Shown one piece after another: positions 35,254 through 43,974 of a stretch of 64,000 bases of DNA (its first letter is position 1; each line of letters starts with the position of its first letter). A program made the translations under genes and the position numbers. Below the pieces are notes generated by a model. That model worked only from the letters and a program-made list of their open reading frames with translations, ran no database searches and was not told the DNA's origin. Origin of the DNA: Catenovulum sediminis (GTDB lineage Bacteria > Pseudomonadota > Gammaproteobacteria > Enterobacterales > Alteromonadaceae); NCBI RefSeq assembly GCF_007289895.1, contig NZ_CP041660.1:1798001-1862000 (forward strand), given 5' to 3'.

Positions 35254-36357
35254 TTAATCTACTAAACCGTATTGCGTGCGCAGTATCTCTATTATTTCGG
35301 CTTTCGGATTATCTGAAAGATGAACTTTTTCGCCGCTAATCTTTTCCGCGATATCAATATAGGTTTTGGAAACCTGCATGAGCACTTCAACCGGCAATGC
35401 ATTGTTTTGTGCTAACGCAGTGCGCTCTGTCATTCTGTCTTTGTTGAGCAAAATATCGGGATCAGGAAAATGGTTTAATAATAACTGGCGGAATCCTTCT
35501 TTTGAATTCTCAACAATTTTACCATTTCGGTAGGCTGCACCGTCCCAAATTCTTGACGAGTCGGGCGTACCGACTTCATCCATATAAATTAATTTTTCTT
35601 GGCCGCTTGCATCTTCGACATAACCAAACTCAAATTTAGTATCCACAAATATTTGATCGAGTTTGGCCAGTGCTTCGCTGATCACGGCAAAACCTTCTTT
35701 CAGTAGTTTTTCGTATAAAGCGACGTCATTGGTTGATGAGAAATTAAAAGCGGCAAAATTATCGGTAATATTTTCACGGGTAATATTCACATCATCTTGC
35801 TCAGGTACCCCGGGAATGCCGGTTAAAATACCTTTGGTCGACGGGGTCATTAATAACTCGGGTAATTTTTGGTCTTTTTGTAAACCTTCGGGCAACTGAA
35901 TGCCGCAGAAGTTACGCTCGCCTTTTTGATATGCTCGCCACATCGACCCGGTGATATACTGGCGGCAAATGGCTTCAATTTTTACCGGTTTTGCTTTTTG
36001 CACTATCCAGACGAATGGGTGTGGAATATCCAGAATATGGCTGTCGGCCAAACCTTGTTGTTTAAATAATTTAAACCAATGATTAGAGACCGCATTTAAT
36101 GCTGCGCCTTTTCCGGGCACACCTTTTAGCCCGTCTTCACCTTGCCAGATACAATCAAAGGCAGAGATGCGATCGCTAATCACCATAATTGCTAACGGTG
36201 CATCGGCACGGACATCGTATCCTTTTTCAGCAATCAGTCTGCGGCTGTCCTCTTCAGTTAACCAATAAACAGAGCGCACCTTACCACTATGTACAGGTTT
36301 GTCGGTACGAATGGGTAGATCATCATTAGTGGCTAATACGGTATCCGCTAGACTCAT
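35254..36357 (-). CDS. purC: SAICAR synthase PurC (long form)
   Basis: 367 aa phosphoribosylaminoimidazole-succinocarboxamide synthase, purine biosynthesis, ATP-dependent ligation of aspartate to CAIR. Motifs: [10 protein letters not shown] near the N-terminus, [33 protein letters not shown] and [15 protein letters not shown]. It is clearly longer than the E. coli enzyme (237 aa), the form seen in Vibrio and Alteromonadales and closer to eukaryotic Ade1. Upstream is a small repeat region (36422-36477) rather than an obvious PurR box. Confidence 0.94.
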   Translation of the reverse strand: MSLADTVLATNDDLPIRTDKPVHSGKVRSVYWLTEEDSRRLIAEKGYDVRADAPLAIMVISDRISAFDCIWQGEDGLKGVPGKGAALNAVSNHWFKLFKQQGLADSHILDIPHPFVWIVQKAKPVKIEAICRQYITGSMWRAYQKGERNFCGIQLPEGLQKDQKLPELLMTPSTKGILTGIPGVPEQDDVNITRENITDNFAAFNFSSTNDVALYEKLLKEGFAVISEALAKLDQIFVDTKFEFGYVEDASGQEKLIYMDEVGTPDSSRIWDGAAYRNGKIVENSKEGFRQLLLNHFPDPDILLNKDRMTERTALAQNNALPVEVLMQVSKTYIDIAEKISGEKVHLSDNPKAEIIEILRTQYGLVD

Positions 36358-36421
36358 TGCTTAATTCCTAAGTAAAAGTTGTCAATCGTTAAAACACGCC
36401 CGTTTAACAGGCTGGGATAAT

Positions 36422-36477
36422 GCGCGGATAATAGCAAATTGCATTATCCGTTGCATTATCTGTCGCATTATCCGCGC
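36422..36477. repeat. 12-bp tandem repeats inside an inverted repeat upstream of purC
   Basis: Three imperfect 12-bp units (TTGCATTATCCG, TTGCATTATCTG, TCGCATTATCCG) at 36439-36474. The outer ends GCGCGGATAAT (36422-36432) and ATTATCCGCGC (36467-36477) form an 11-bp perfect inverted repeat. It lies between the ModF-like gene stop and the purC start. Confidence 0.7.
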
Positions 36478-36495
36478 CAAATAAAGTTAGCCGCT

Positions 36496-37881
36496 TTATA
36501 ACTGAATATGTTGTTTAAATAATGGCAAGTGTTCGTCGCTTCTGTGGCTGACCAAGACAATGGTACTGTGTTGTTGGTTTTGCAAATGCTGTAAAAAACT
36601 TAACACCAGTTGGCGGTTGATTTCATCCAACCCCTGTGTGGGTTCATCTAGCATCAGCAATAAGGGCGCTTTGACCAAAGCTCTGGTAATTAAAAGGAGT
36701 CTTTGTTCGCCATAACTCAATTGTTGAAACAGGGTATTGGCATGCATTGCTAAACCCACTTTGTTTAACCATTGTTTGGCGATTTTAAGCTGGGTTTGAG
36801 AGGGCTGTTTATATAAACCAATTGAATCATAAAAACCGGATGCGACAACCGTTAACGCGTTGCAGCGCACGCGATAATTACGATGTAACTCTGAGCTGAC
36901 AATGCCAAGGTTTTTTTTAATGTCCCATATGGTTTCACCGCGCCCACGCCGGTAGCCAAAAACAGTTACCTCATTGCTAAAACACTGTGGGCAATCGCCG
37001 GTTATCAGATGCATTAAGGTGGATTTTCCACAGCCGTTTTTGCCGGTGATTAAAGTGTGCTGTAAAGGTTTGATGGTTAAGTCAATATTGTGCAGAATAA
37101 GGTTGTCATCATACTTTACCGTGACTTTATTTAATTTGGCTAATTCGGTATGTAAATCATTACTTTCTTTTCTTAGCTTTTCAGGCCAGTCGGTATGGTC
37201 TGCTTGTTCAAATGCCATAAATTGTTTTAGCAGATTATGAGCTGTTTGATAGTCTCCTAATGGCAATAAATTTCCACGTTCAAGCAACGCAATTTTGTCA
37301 CACCATGCGGGGATATCCGTGCGGTTACTTAACAGCAGTAAAACACTAATGCCGTGCTGTTTTATTTGCAATAATGCTTGGTTTAAAGCTTCACAGGATT
37401 CAACATCCAAACTGTCAAAAGGGTTGTCACAAACCAGCAGTTCGATGCCCGCAAAGATAGCTTGTAAGATTAATAACTTTCGGCCCTCTCCGGTACTGAG
37501 TTGGCGATAGCCCGTGTTTAATTTATCCTGCAAGCCGAGTGTGGTCACCAGAGGGTGGTTTAATTTATCCGCCGGTAAAAAGTTTTTAGCTGGCGTGCCA
37601 AAATCCACTTCATTGGTTATATCACTTTCATCAATTTTTAATTCATGCTCGTAGACGGCTTGTTGCTTCTCAAAAGAGATTAAACGCACTTTATCTGGGC
37701 TTGGCAGTTTGCGTTGTTGCGCCTGAAAATGTTCTAACCTATTGTCTAATAATTGATCTAGATATTGTTTTCCAGAACCATTTTTACCCAGAATGCACCA
37801 GCTTTGATTAGCCTCTATATGCCAGCTTTGGATGTTTAGGTGCTTGTGTTTTAGCTGCTGAATGGAGATGAGTTGGGTCAT
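36496..37881 (-). CDS. ModF-like protein with two ABC ATPase domains
   Basis: 461 aa soluble protein with two fused ABC nucleotide-binding domains, like E. coli ModF (490 aa). First domain: Walker A GKNGSGKQ, where the usual Ser/Thr after Lys is Gln, signature LSTGEGRKLLI, Walker B-like LLVCDNPFDS with Asn in place of the usual catalytic Glu. Second domain: Walker A TGKNGCGKSTL, signature LSYGEQRLLLI, Walker B LLMLDEPTQGLDE, fully canonical. So the first site is probably catalytically weak. No membrane protein is adjacent, as usual for ModF, whose role is still unclear; calling it a transporter would be unjustified. Confidence 0.8.
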   Translation of the reverse strand: MTQLISIQQLKHKHLNIQSWHIEANQSWCILGKNGSGKQYLDQLLDNRLEHFQAQQRKLPSPDKVRLISFEKQQAVYEHELKIDESDITNEVDFGTPAKNFLPADKLNHPLVTTLGLQDKLNTGYRQLSTGEGRKLLILQAIFAGIELLVCDNPFDSLDVESCEALNQALLQIKQHGISVLLLLSNRTDIPAWCDKIALLERGNLLPLGDYQTAHNLLKQFMAFEQADHTDWPEKLRKESNDLHTELAKLNKVTVKYDDNLILHNIDLTIKPLQHTLITGKNGCGKSTLMHLITGDCPQCFSNEVTVFGYRRGRGETIWDIKKNLGIVSSELHRNYRVRCNALTVVASGFYDSIGLYKQPSQTQLKIAKQWLNKVGLAMHANTLFQQLSYGEQRLLLITRALVKAPLLLMLDEPTQGLDEINRQLVLSFLQHLQNQQHSTIVLVSHRSDEHLPLFKQHIQL

Positions 37882-37900
37882 GGTTTATCTGCGCAATATC

Positions 37901-38168
37901 TAGGGCGTGTGAATCTTTGTATTATTTTTGAGCAATAGGCTATTTTAATCATTAACAAAGCAGAATGAGTGGGGTTTAGTGATTCTAAATAAACGAATTC
38001 TAATGCCGTTAAGGGTTAAAATAGCCATTGCCCTTCGGGCTGAGGCCAAAATGGTCTTATGCAGCGTTAGAAATAACTTATTTAGATGACTAAACTTCAT
38101 TATTTCTGCCTTGCCTAAGACCATTTTTTCTCTCAGCTCAAATTATAAACAAAGATAAACACGCCCTA
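37901..38168. mobile_element. 268-bp MITE (long copy)
   Basis: Terminal inverted repeats TAGGGCGTGTGAATCTTTGT / ACAAAGATAAACACGCCCTA as in the 69-bp copy at 25006-25074. The interior carries a second inverted repeat (AAAATGGTCTTA ... TAAGACCATTTT, about 38047-38136) and no ORF of note. It lies between the ModF-like gene and the Dabb gene. The 198 bp from 38169 to 38366 contain nothing recognisable beyond a likely promoter. Confidence 0.78.
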
Positions 38169-38366
38169 AAAATGGATGTTTTATTTTATTGCAGCATGAT
38201 TATCAAAAGCTGCGTAAAATGCAAATAATGTAAAATGAATACACCGTTGTCTACTGTATATGACCATGTATGACAATAAAATATATGACCGCATAAATAT
38301 ATGGCCATACGAACATCTAAGAAAATCGATGGTGAAATCAAAGTTGACTGATAACGGAAAAAGGAA

Positions 38367-38744
38367 ATGACTGTGTTGGGATTATTGAAAAAAGCTGGAT
38401 GTTTGGCGCTGGTTTTCATGTTTTCGCTACAAGCCAAAGCTGATATCCAGCATGTGGTATTTTTGTGGTTAAAGGTTGAAACGCCGCAAGCAACCAAATC
38501 AAAGATAATTGAAGAATCTATTGCGCTTAAATCTTTATCCATGGTTAAACATGTGAGTGCGGGTTATGCATTAAGCAGTGAGCGTTCGATTGTTGACGAT
38601 AGTTATGATATCGGCATTATATTTGAGTTTGCTTCGCAGGCTGATTTAGCTGAATTTTTAGTTCATCCGGCACATCAAACCTTGGTTGCACAAACCGTCA
38701 AACCAGCATTAGATAAGATTTTGGTGTATGACATAAAGGAATAG
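38367..38744 (+). CDS. Exported Dabb (stress-responsive A/B barrel) domain protein
   Basis: 125 aa with a signal peptide (CLALVFMFSLQAKA) followed by a Dabb dimeric alpha-beta barrel (about 27-122): IQHVVFLWLK, SYDIGIIFEFASQADLAEFL, HPAHQTLVAQTVKPALDK. Such domains are found in stress proteins and in some cyclases; here the periplasmic location is unusual and function is unknown. About 100 bp before the TonB receptor gene in the same direction. Confidence 0.8.
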   Translation: MTVLGLLKKAGCLALVFMFSLQAKADIQHVVFLWLKVETPQATKSKIIEESIALKSLSMVKHVSAGYALSSERSIVDDSYDIGIIFEFASQADLAEFLVHPAHQTLVAQTVKPALDKILVYDIKE

Positions 38745-38845
38745 GTATTTTCACATAGATTTCACGTTAATTTGTCACAGCCTTGAATGCCAATTGGCGA
38801 AAATTGCTCTAGATTTAATAAACATAAGCAAGCAAGGACTGAACA

Positions 38846-40941
38846 ATGAAATTATCCATATTATCTATCGCTGTTTGTTATGCGGCCAGTGGCGCGATGA
38901 GTACCATGGCGCAAGGGAGTCAAACTCAGACGGCTGAAATACAGCAACAAAATATTGAAGAAATAGAAGTTGTTGCGACTCGCCCCCAAGGCATTATGCT
39001 GACTTCTAAACAAATTGTGACTATGCCGGGTGGGTTGGGCGATCCGTTGAAGGCGATTGATGCGCTGCCAGGTGTTGTGTTGGCTACACCTTCAAGCGGA
39101 GGGCCGGTTGCACAGCCAGCTATTCGTGGGAGTTCACCGCTAGATAACCAGTATCTGAGTGACTTTTTACCTGTCGGCTATGTATTTCATCAGGATAGTT
39201 TGAGCACTATAAATCCAGAACTCATGTCAGGTTTTGAGTTAAAAACTTCAGGTTGGTCTGGTCGCTACAATGATGCAATAGGCGGAGTGATTGAAACTCA
39301 GCTTCGTGATCCGTCGTTTGAAGAACGTCAGTTGGTGTTAGATCTCAGTATGATCCGCTCTGGTGTACTCTTTGAATCACCATTGGCCAATAATGCGGGG
39401 TTTTACCTTTCTTATCGAGAGTCGTTAGTGCATAACTTTGTTGATGATATCATCGAAGATGAAGAGTTTACTTTCTCTCAACCCCTAGAAATCACGATTA
39501 TCAGGCCAAGTTAGTGTGGGACATCAATTATGATAATAGCTTGAAGTTGGTTGCAACCGGCGCAGAAGATAAAGTACGTCAGGCGTTTAAACCCGGCGCG
39601 AAAGAAGTCGCGCGCAACCCTGACTTGGCAAGCGGTGAAGGTTATGCCAGTGACTATAATAACTTGGGTTTAATTTGGTTAAATATGTCTGAACTTGGTG
39701 AAACGACAGCTGCTGTAAACTACTTGGAAAAAAGTTTGTATATTGGCTCAGGCGTGGTTGAACAAAGCCAGTCGGATGTTGAAGAGTTATTGTTTAAATC
39801 AATTACAGTGACGCCGTTTTCAGAGCATCAACTGAGTTGGGGCGGTGAGCTTAAACAACAATCTATCAGGCAACACAATAAAAGCCGTTTACAGGCTTGT
39901 AATAGTGAGTTTGAGACCTGTTTACCCAGTTCATTTAGTCCCATTGTAGAAGACTTAACTGAAGTCGATGTTAATTTTGCCTCTGTTTTCACCGATATTA
40001 AAGTGCAACATTCAAATAGCTGGCAAACAACTTTGGGCGCGGTGGTCAGTTACAATGACTTTACGTCAGAGTCGTTTATCGAACCAAGGTTATTTGCCCG
40101 TTATTCACTTTCCGAAGGTAGCCATATTGGTTTGTCTGCCGGGCAATACCACCAGTGGTTTCGTAATTTAAACTATTTAAGCCCTGTGTTTGGCAACCCT
40201 GATCTTGAGTTAAGCACTGCGAATATTTTTGGCGCGAGTTTTGAGCAAAAACTTGCGAATGCGTGGAATTGGAAAATAGATGTGTATTATAAGCAGTTAG
40301 ACAATTTAATTATGGCTAATCCAGCGGCGCAAAACCAAGAATTTTCAAATGATGCCGATACTCAAACCGCCAAATTTATTAATAATGCAGAAGGAACCGC
40401 TTGGGGCGCTGAGTTAATGATTAACAAAGCGCTGCAGGATAATTGGTATGGTTGGTTTACCCTGGCTTATGCCAATACCCAAAGAAAAAACTCGACAACG
40501 GGCAGGTCTTTTGAGTATGAATTTGATATACCTTGGATTGCGAATTTAGTGGCCAAATATCAGTTTAATGAGCATTGGCATTTGGGCGTGAAATGGTCTT
40601 ACCAAAGTGGCCGGCGTTACACGCAAGTGTTGTCTGCAGACCCTGTTTATCCAACTGAAAATGGTCAACCTGATGAGTCTCAAGCGCCGTTATTTTACCA
40701 GCCTGTTTATGGTGAATTTAATGGCCAGCGCAGGGACGCAGGGCATCGAATGGATATTCGGCTTGATTATCACACAAAAATTGCCAATCATGAGGTCAAT
40801 TTTTATCTCGATATTTTAAATCTGTTCGGTCATCAGCGCATACAGGAAGATGAATGGAATGCCGATTACAGCGAAGCTACGCCTGATTATGAATTTCCGG
40901 ATGAAATGTTTCCCGGTTTAGGTGTTTCAATACGCTTTTAA
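38846..40941 (+). pseudogene. TonB-dependent receptor, broken by a one-base frameshift
   Basis: Two frames give one outer-membrane receptor of about 698 aa. The first (38846-39514) has a signal peptide and the plug domain (IEEIEVVATRPQG, LPGVVLATPSSGG, AIRGSSPLDNQYL). At 39482-39485 the C4 run appears one base short; restoring it gives QPPRNHDYQAKLVWDINY, joining the second frame (39514-40941), which supplies the 22-strand barrel (LANAWNWKIDVYYKQLDNLI, WFTLAYANTQRKNS) and ends in a terminal Phe (LGVSIRF). Directly upstream of a two-component system (43-bp gap). True mutation or sequencing error cannot be separated here. Confidence 0.85.
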
Positions 40942-40984
40942 TTAAGCTTCCAATTAAGCTTTATTTCAATCAAGGAGTAACTGG

Positions 40985-41656
40985 GTGGCAACAGTGTTAG
41001 TCGTGGAAGATCAGCGAGATATCGCCGAGAGCATCGGCGATTTTTTGACTTTACACGGATTTGTCGTTGATTTTGCCGGGGATGGTTTAACCGCTTCTCA
41101 TCTGGCCAGCAAAAATGCGTACGATTTATATATTTTTGATATCGGATTGCCGGGAATGGATGGGTTGAAACTGTGCGAGTTATTGCGTAAAAATCCGCAG
41201 GATACGACGCCTATTTTGTTTTTAACGGCAAGAGATAGTTTAGAAGATAAACTCGCTGGCTTTGATGCCGGTGGGGATGATTATTTAGTTAAACCGTTTC
41301 AACTGGCCGAGTTGCTGGCGCGGGTTAAGGCGCTGTTAAAGCGTTGCGTTCACAACCGACAAGCCTTGATTAAAATTGCTGATTTACAGATAGATAGCAA
41401 ACAATGTTTGGTTCAGCGTGGTGGACAAATTATAGAGTTGTCGCCGATCTTATATCAAATTTTATTGTGTTTGGCACAAGCTTCACCAAACCTAGTTAGC
41501 CGACAGCAACTTGAAAGCGAAATTTGGCAAGACATGGCGCCAGATTCCGATGCATTACGCAGCCATTTATATAATTTACGGCAAAAAATAGATAAACCTT
41601 TTACTAGAGCTTTACTTCAAACGGTCGCGAAACGAGGTTTTCGTTTATGCGAATAA
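40985..41656 (+). CDS. OmpR/PhoB-family response regulator
   Basis: 223 aa. Receiver domain with acidic pocket (VVEDQ), phospho-acceptor Asp52 (LYIFDIGLPGMDG), Thr in ILFLTARDS and Lys in YLVKPFQ; then a winged-helix DNA-binding domain (about 128-222; SRQQLESEIWQD, LRSHLYNLRQKID). GTG start preceded by AAGGAG. Overlaps the kinase gene by 10 bp. Because it follows the TonB receptor by 43 bp, it may control that receptor or its substrate's use. Confidence 0.92.
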   Translation: MATVLVVEDQRDIAESIGDFLTLHGFVVDFAGDGLTASHLASKNAYDLYIFDIGLPGMDGLKLCELLRKNPQDTTPILFLTARDSLEDKLAGFDAGGDDYLVKPFQLAELLARVKALLKRCVHNRQALIKIADLQIDSKQCLVQRGGQIIELSPILYQILLCLAQASPNLVSRQQLESEIWQDMAPDSDALRSHLYNLRQKIDKPFTRALLQTVAKRGFRLCE

Positions 41657-43002
41657 AAGCCTATTTAAAAAGTTTAAGAGTGCGCATTGTTTTGGCATTT
41701 GCCACTTTAGCGTTAGTCAGTTCGATAGGTTATTCATTTTTTGCTTGGTTTATTTTTGATGTCACAGATGACAGGTTGTTTAATTGGTACGCACTTGAAA
41801 TTAGCCGTCATGCACAAACAACTCAGCAGATCCCTCTAGATTCAGTAAACCGACGTAGTTTAGTTGGTAGTGAGTTTCAAATTGTGCAGTTTTTAACCCA
41901 AGAATATGGTCAGGCAATTCACCCGTATGCTAAACCGCCTTATCGGTTTGAAGATTTGCTTGGTATTTCTCATAAAACTGCGTATCCCGATAATTATATA
42001 GTTTATGATTTTGAGGGGAGCGCTGAGCAAGCGGAATTACAGGTTGTGGTGAGTCCTTGGCAGCAACAGAAACTATATGTGATATACGATATCAGTGGTT
42101 TTGACAGCGGTAGCGATCCCAGTACTTTTAATGCAGATAAATTTGTTTTGTTGATATTGGTTCCGCTGGCAATATTGATCACCTTGTTGGCCGTGCTGTT
42201 AAGTATGGGATTAACGCGCAGCGTATTAAAACCGCTGACGAATTTGGCTAAACAAGTTGAAAAAGTAGACCCTCAACGTTTGCCTAAACGTATTTACGGG
42301 CAATTTTTCCCAGATGAAGTGGGTTCTTTGGCGAATACATTAAGTACGTTAATGAAGCGCATTGGCGAATATGTCGATAACGAAAAACGCTTTTCGCGTG
42401 AAGTGAGCCATGAATTACGCACGCCCACGACCAGCCTGACGATGGCGCTGGACTTATTGCAAAATACCCAGTTGGATGAGACCCAAGCAAAACTGGCGGG
42501 ACGGATGCACAGGGCCACCAGTGAAATGACGCAGCTTATCAACACATTTTTATTGTTGGCTAAAAACAACCCAGATCAACATCAAACTGAAATCATTCCG
42601 TTATTTCCTTTGGTCGAGCAAGTGATTGATAAACTGAGTTATTTGTTAGCCAGTAAAGACGTTGCCATTATTAATGAACTAGATAAGCATGCGCAATGTC
42701 AGGCAAATCGCACATTGTTGGAAATTGTATTAAGCAATTTATTAAGAAATGCGTTTCAATATACCCATACGGGGCAAGTTAGGGTGCACTTTAAAGACGC
42801 TTGTTTGTCAGTGCAAGATACAGGCTTTGGTATTCCGGCAAGCGAAATCAATAATATTAATCAGGCATTTTATAGTTTACAGCCAGATGGTGTTGGACTC
42901 GGAATGTCTATCGTGCAGCGCATCGTTTGGCAGTTAGGCTGGAAACTAGAAGTTGTCAGTGAAGCAGGCGAAGGCACTGAAGTAAAATTGTGTATCGACT
43001 AA
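41647..43002 (+). CDS. Sensor histidine kinase
   Basis: 451 aa membrane kinase partnering the preceding regulator. TM1 about 14-37, a periplasmic sensor of about 125 residues with no recognised fold, TM2 about 166-189, HAMP (about 190-242; SVLKPLTNLAKQVEKVD), HisKA with His255 (SREVSHELRTP), and HATPase_c with N box LLRNAFQYT, G1 VQDTGFGIP and G2 GVGLGMSIV. All catalytic boxes are present. The 222-bp gap after it (43003-43224) has no gene. Confidence 0.92.
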   Translation: MRIKAYLKSLRVRIVLAFATLALVSSIGYSFFAWFIFDVTDDRLFNWYALEISRHAQTTQQIPLDSVNRRSLVGSEFQIVQFLTQEYGQAIHPYAKPPYRFEDLLGISHKTAYPDNYIVYDFEGSAEQAELQVVVSPWQQQKLYVIYDISGFDSGSDPSTFNADKFVLLILVPLAILITLLAVLLSMGLTRSVLKPLTNLAKQVEKVDPQRLPKRIYGQFFPDEVGSLANTLSTLMKRIGEYVDNEKRFSREVSHELRTPTTSLTMALDLLQNTQLDETQAKLAGRMHRATSEMTQLINTFLLLAKNNPDQHQTEIIPLFPLVEQVIDKLSYLLASKDVAIINELDKHAQCQANRTLLEIVLSNLLRNAFQYTHTGQVRVHFKDACLSVQDTGFGIPASEINNINQAFYSLQPDGVGLGMSIVQRIVWQLGWKLEVVSEAGEGTEVKLCID

Positions 43003-43224
43003 TCGATTTTTTGTGTGTTGTGTAAAACGCGTGCTTTGATAATACCTAAATCACACCTATCTGTCGTTTTGTTAGATGGGTGCTTGACTTTTGTATGTAT
43101 TATGAGCAAAGTTGCGCTGCTGAAATTTATTGTTGTGTTTTATGGTCTACTATTAATCGATAGTTGAAACTGACTTTTATCCAGCTTCCCACAAACACAA
43201 TAAAATGAAATTAAGGAGCAATCA

Positions 43225-43962
43225 GTGAGCCAGCCAATTTTTCAAGGATGTGATAGACGCCGTTTTATTCGACATATGTTAACTCTCTCCGGTATTAGCT
43301 TAGCAACATCCGCTTCTGTTTTTCCCGCTTTAGTGCAAGCTCTGGGGAAAGTTCCACAAAAACTGCCAGCCGATCAATCTATTTTTAGAATAAAAGGGCG
43401 GGTGCGGGTCAATGGTGAACTCGCAACTGAAAACAGCAAAATTACCCAAAATGCATTAATTGAAACCAACGGAGATAGTGAAATTATTTTTGTAGTGGGT
43501 AAAGATGCACATATTTTAAGAAAAAACAGTGAGTTAATTTTATCAGCGGACAAGCAAAGCCTTGAAACGGGCGCGCAACTCGTTAAAGGGCAGTTAATGT
43601 CGGTATTTGGCGAACGTGCTGCAAATGAAAAGCATACGACTTCTACAACGACTGCGACGATTGGTATTCGTGGCACAGCGGTCTATGCCGAATCAGAATT
43701 ATCACGAAGTTATGTCTGCACCTGCTACGGTAAAGTAGATTTAATGGCAGTAAATGACCCGAAAAGTGTTGAACGTATCGAAACCGTTCACCATGACTCT
43801 CCGCGTTATGTCTATGCAACGGGGAAACTCGGCCAGTTAATAGAACCGGCTCCGATGAAAAATCATGAAGATGAAGAAATTATGTTGATAGAAGCCTTGT
43901 TAGGGCGCAAAACACCGTTTTCGTCATTAAATGATTATTCAGTCCCATCAATAGATTATTAA
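43225..43962 (+). CDS. FecR-domain protein with Tat-like signal
   Basis: 245 aa. The N-terminus holds a twin-arginine type motif, CDRRRFIRHMLTLSG, followed by a hydrophobic stretch, so Tat export is likely. Residues about 50-190 form a FecR domain (RIKGRVRVNGELA, ALIETNGDSEIIFVV, TATIGIRGTAVYAE). GTG start with AAGGAG. It is 12 bp upstream of the CHASE2-cyclase gene; FecR and CHASE2 domains are known to co-occur, suggesting that this protein signals to the cyclase's sensor region in the periplasm. Contains a CTC motif (YVCTCYG) that could bind metal or form a disulfide. Confidence 0.86.
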   Translation: MSQPIFQGCDRRRFIRHMLTLSGISLATSASVFPALVQALGKVPQKLPADQSIFRIKGRVRVNGELATENSKITQNALIETNGDSEIIFVVGKDAHILRKNSELILSADKQSLETGAQLVKGQLMSVFGERAANEKHTTSTTTATIGIRGTAVYAESELSRSYVCTCYGKVDLMAVNDPKSVERIETVHHDSPRYVYATGKLGQLIEPAPMKNHEDEEIMLIEALLGRKTPFSSLNDYSVPSIDY

Positions 43963-43974
43963 ATTGAGTTAGCG

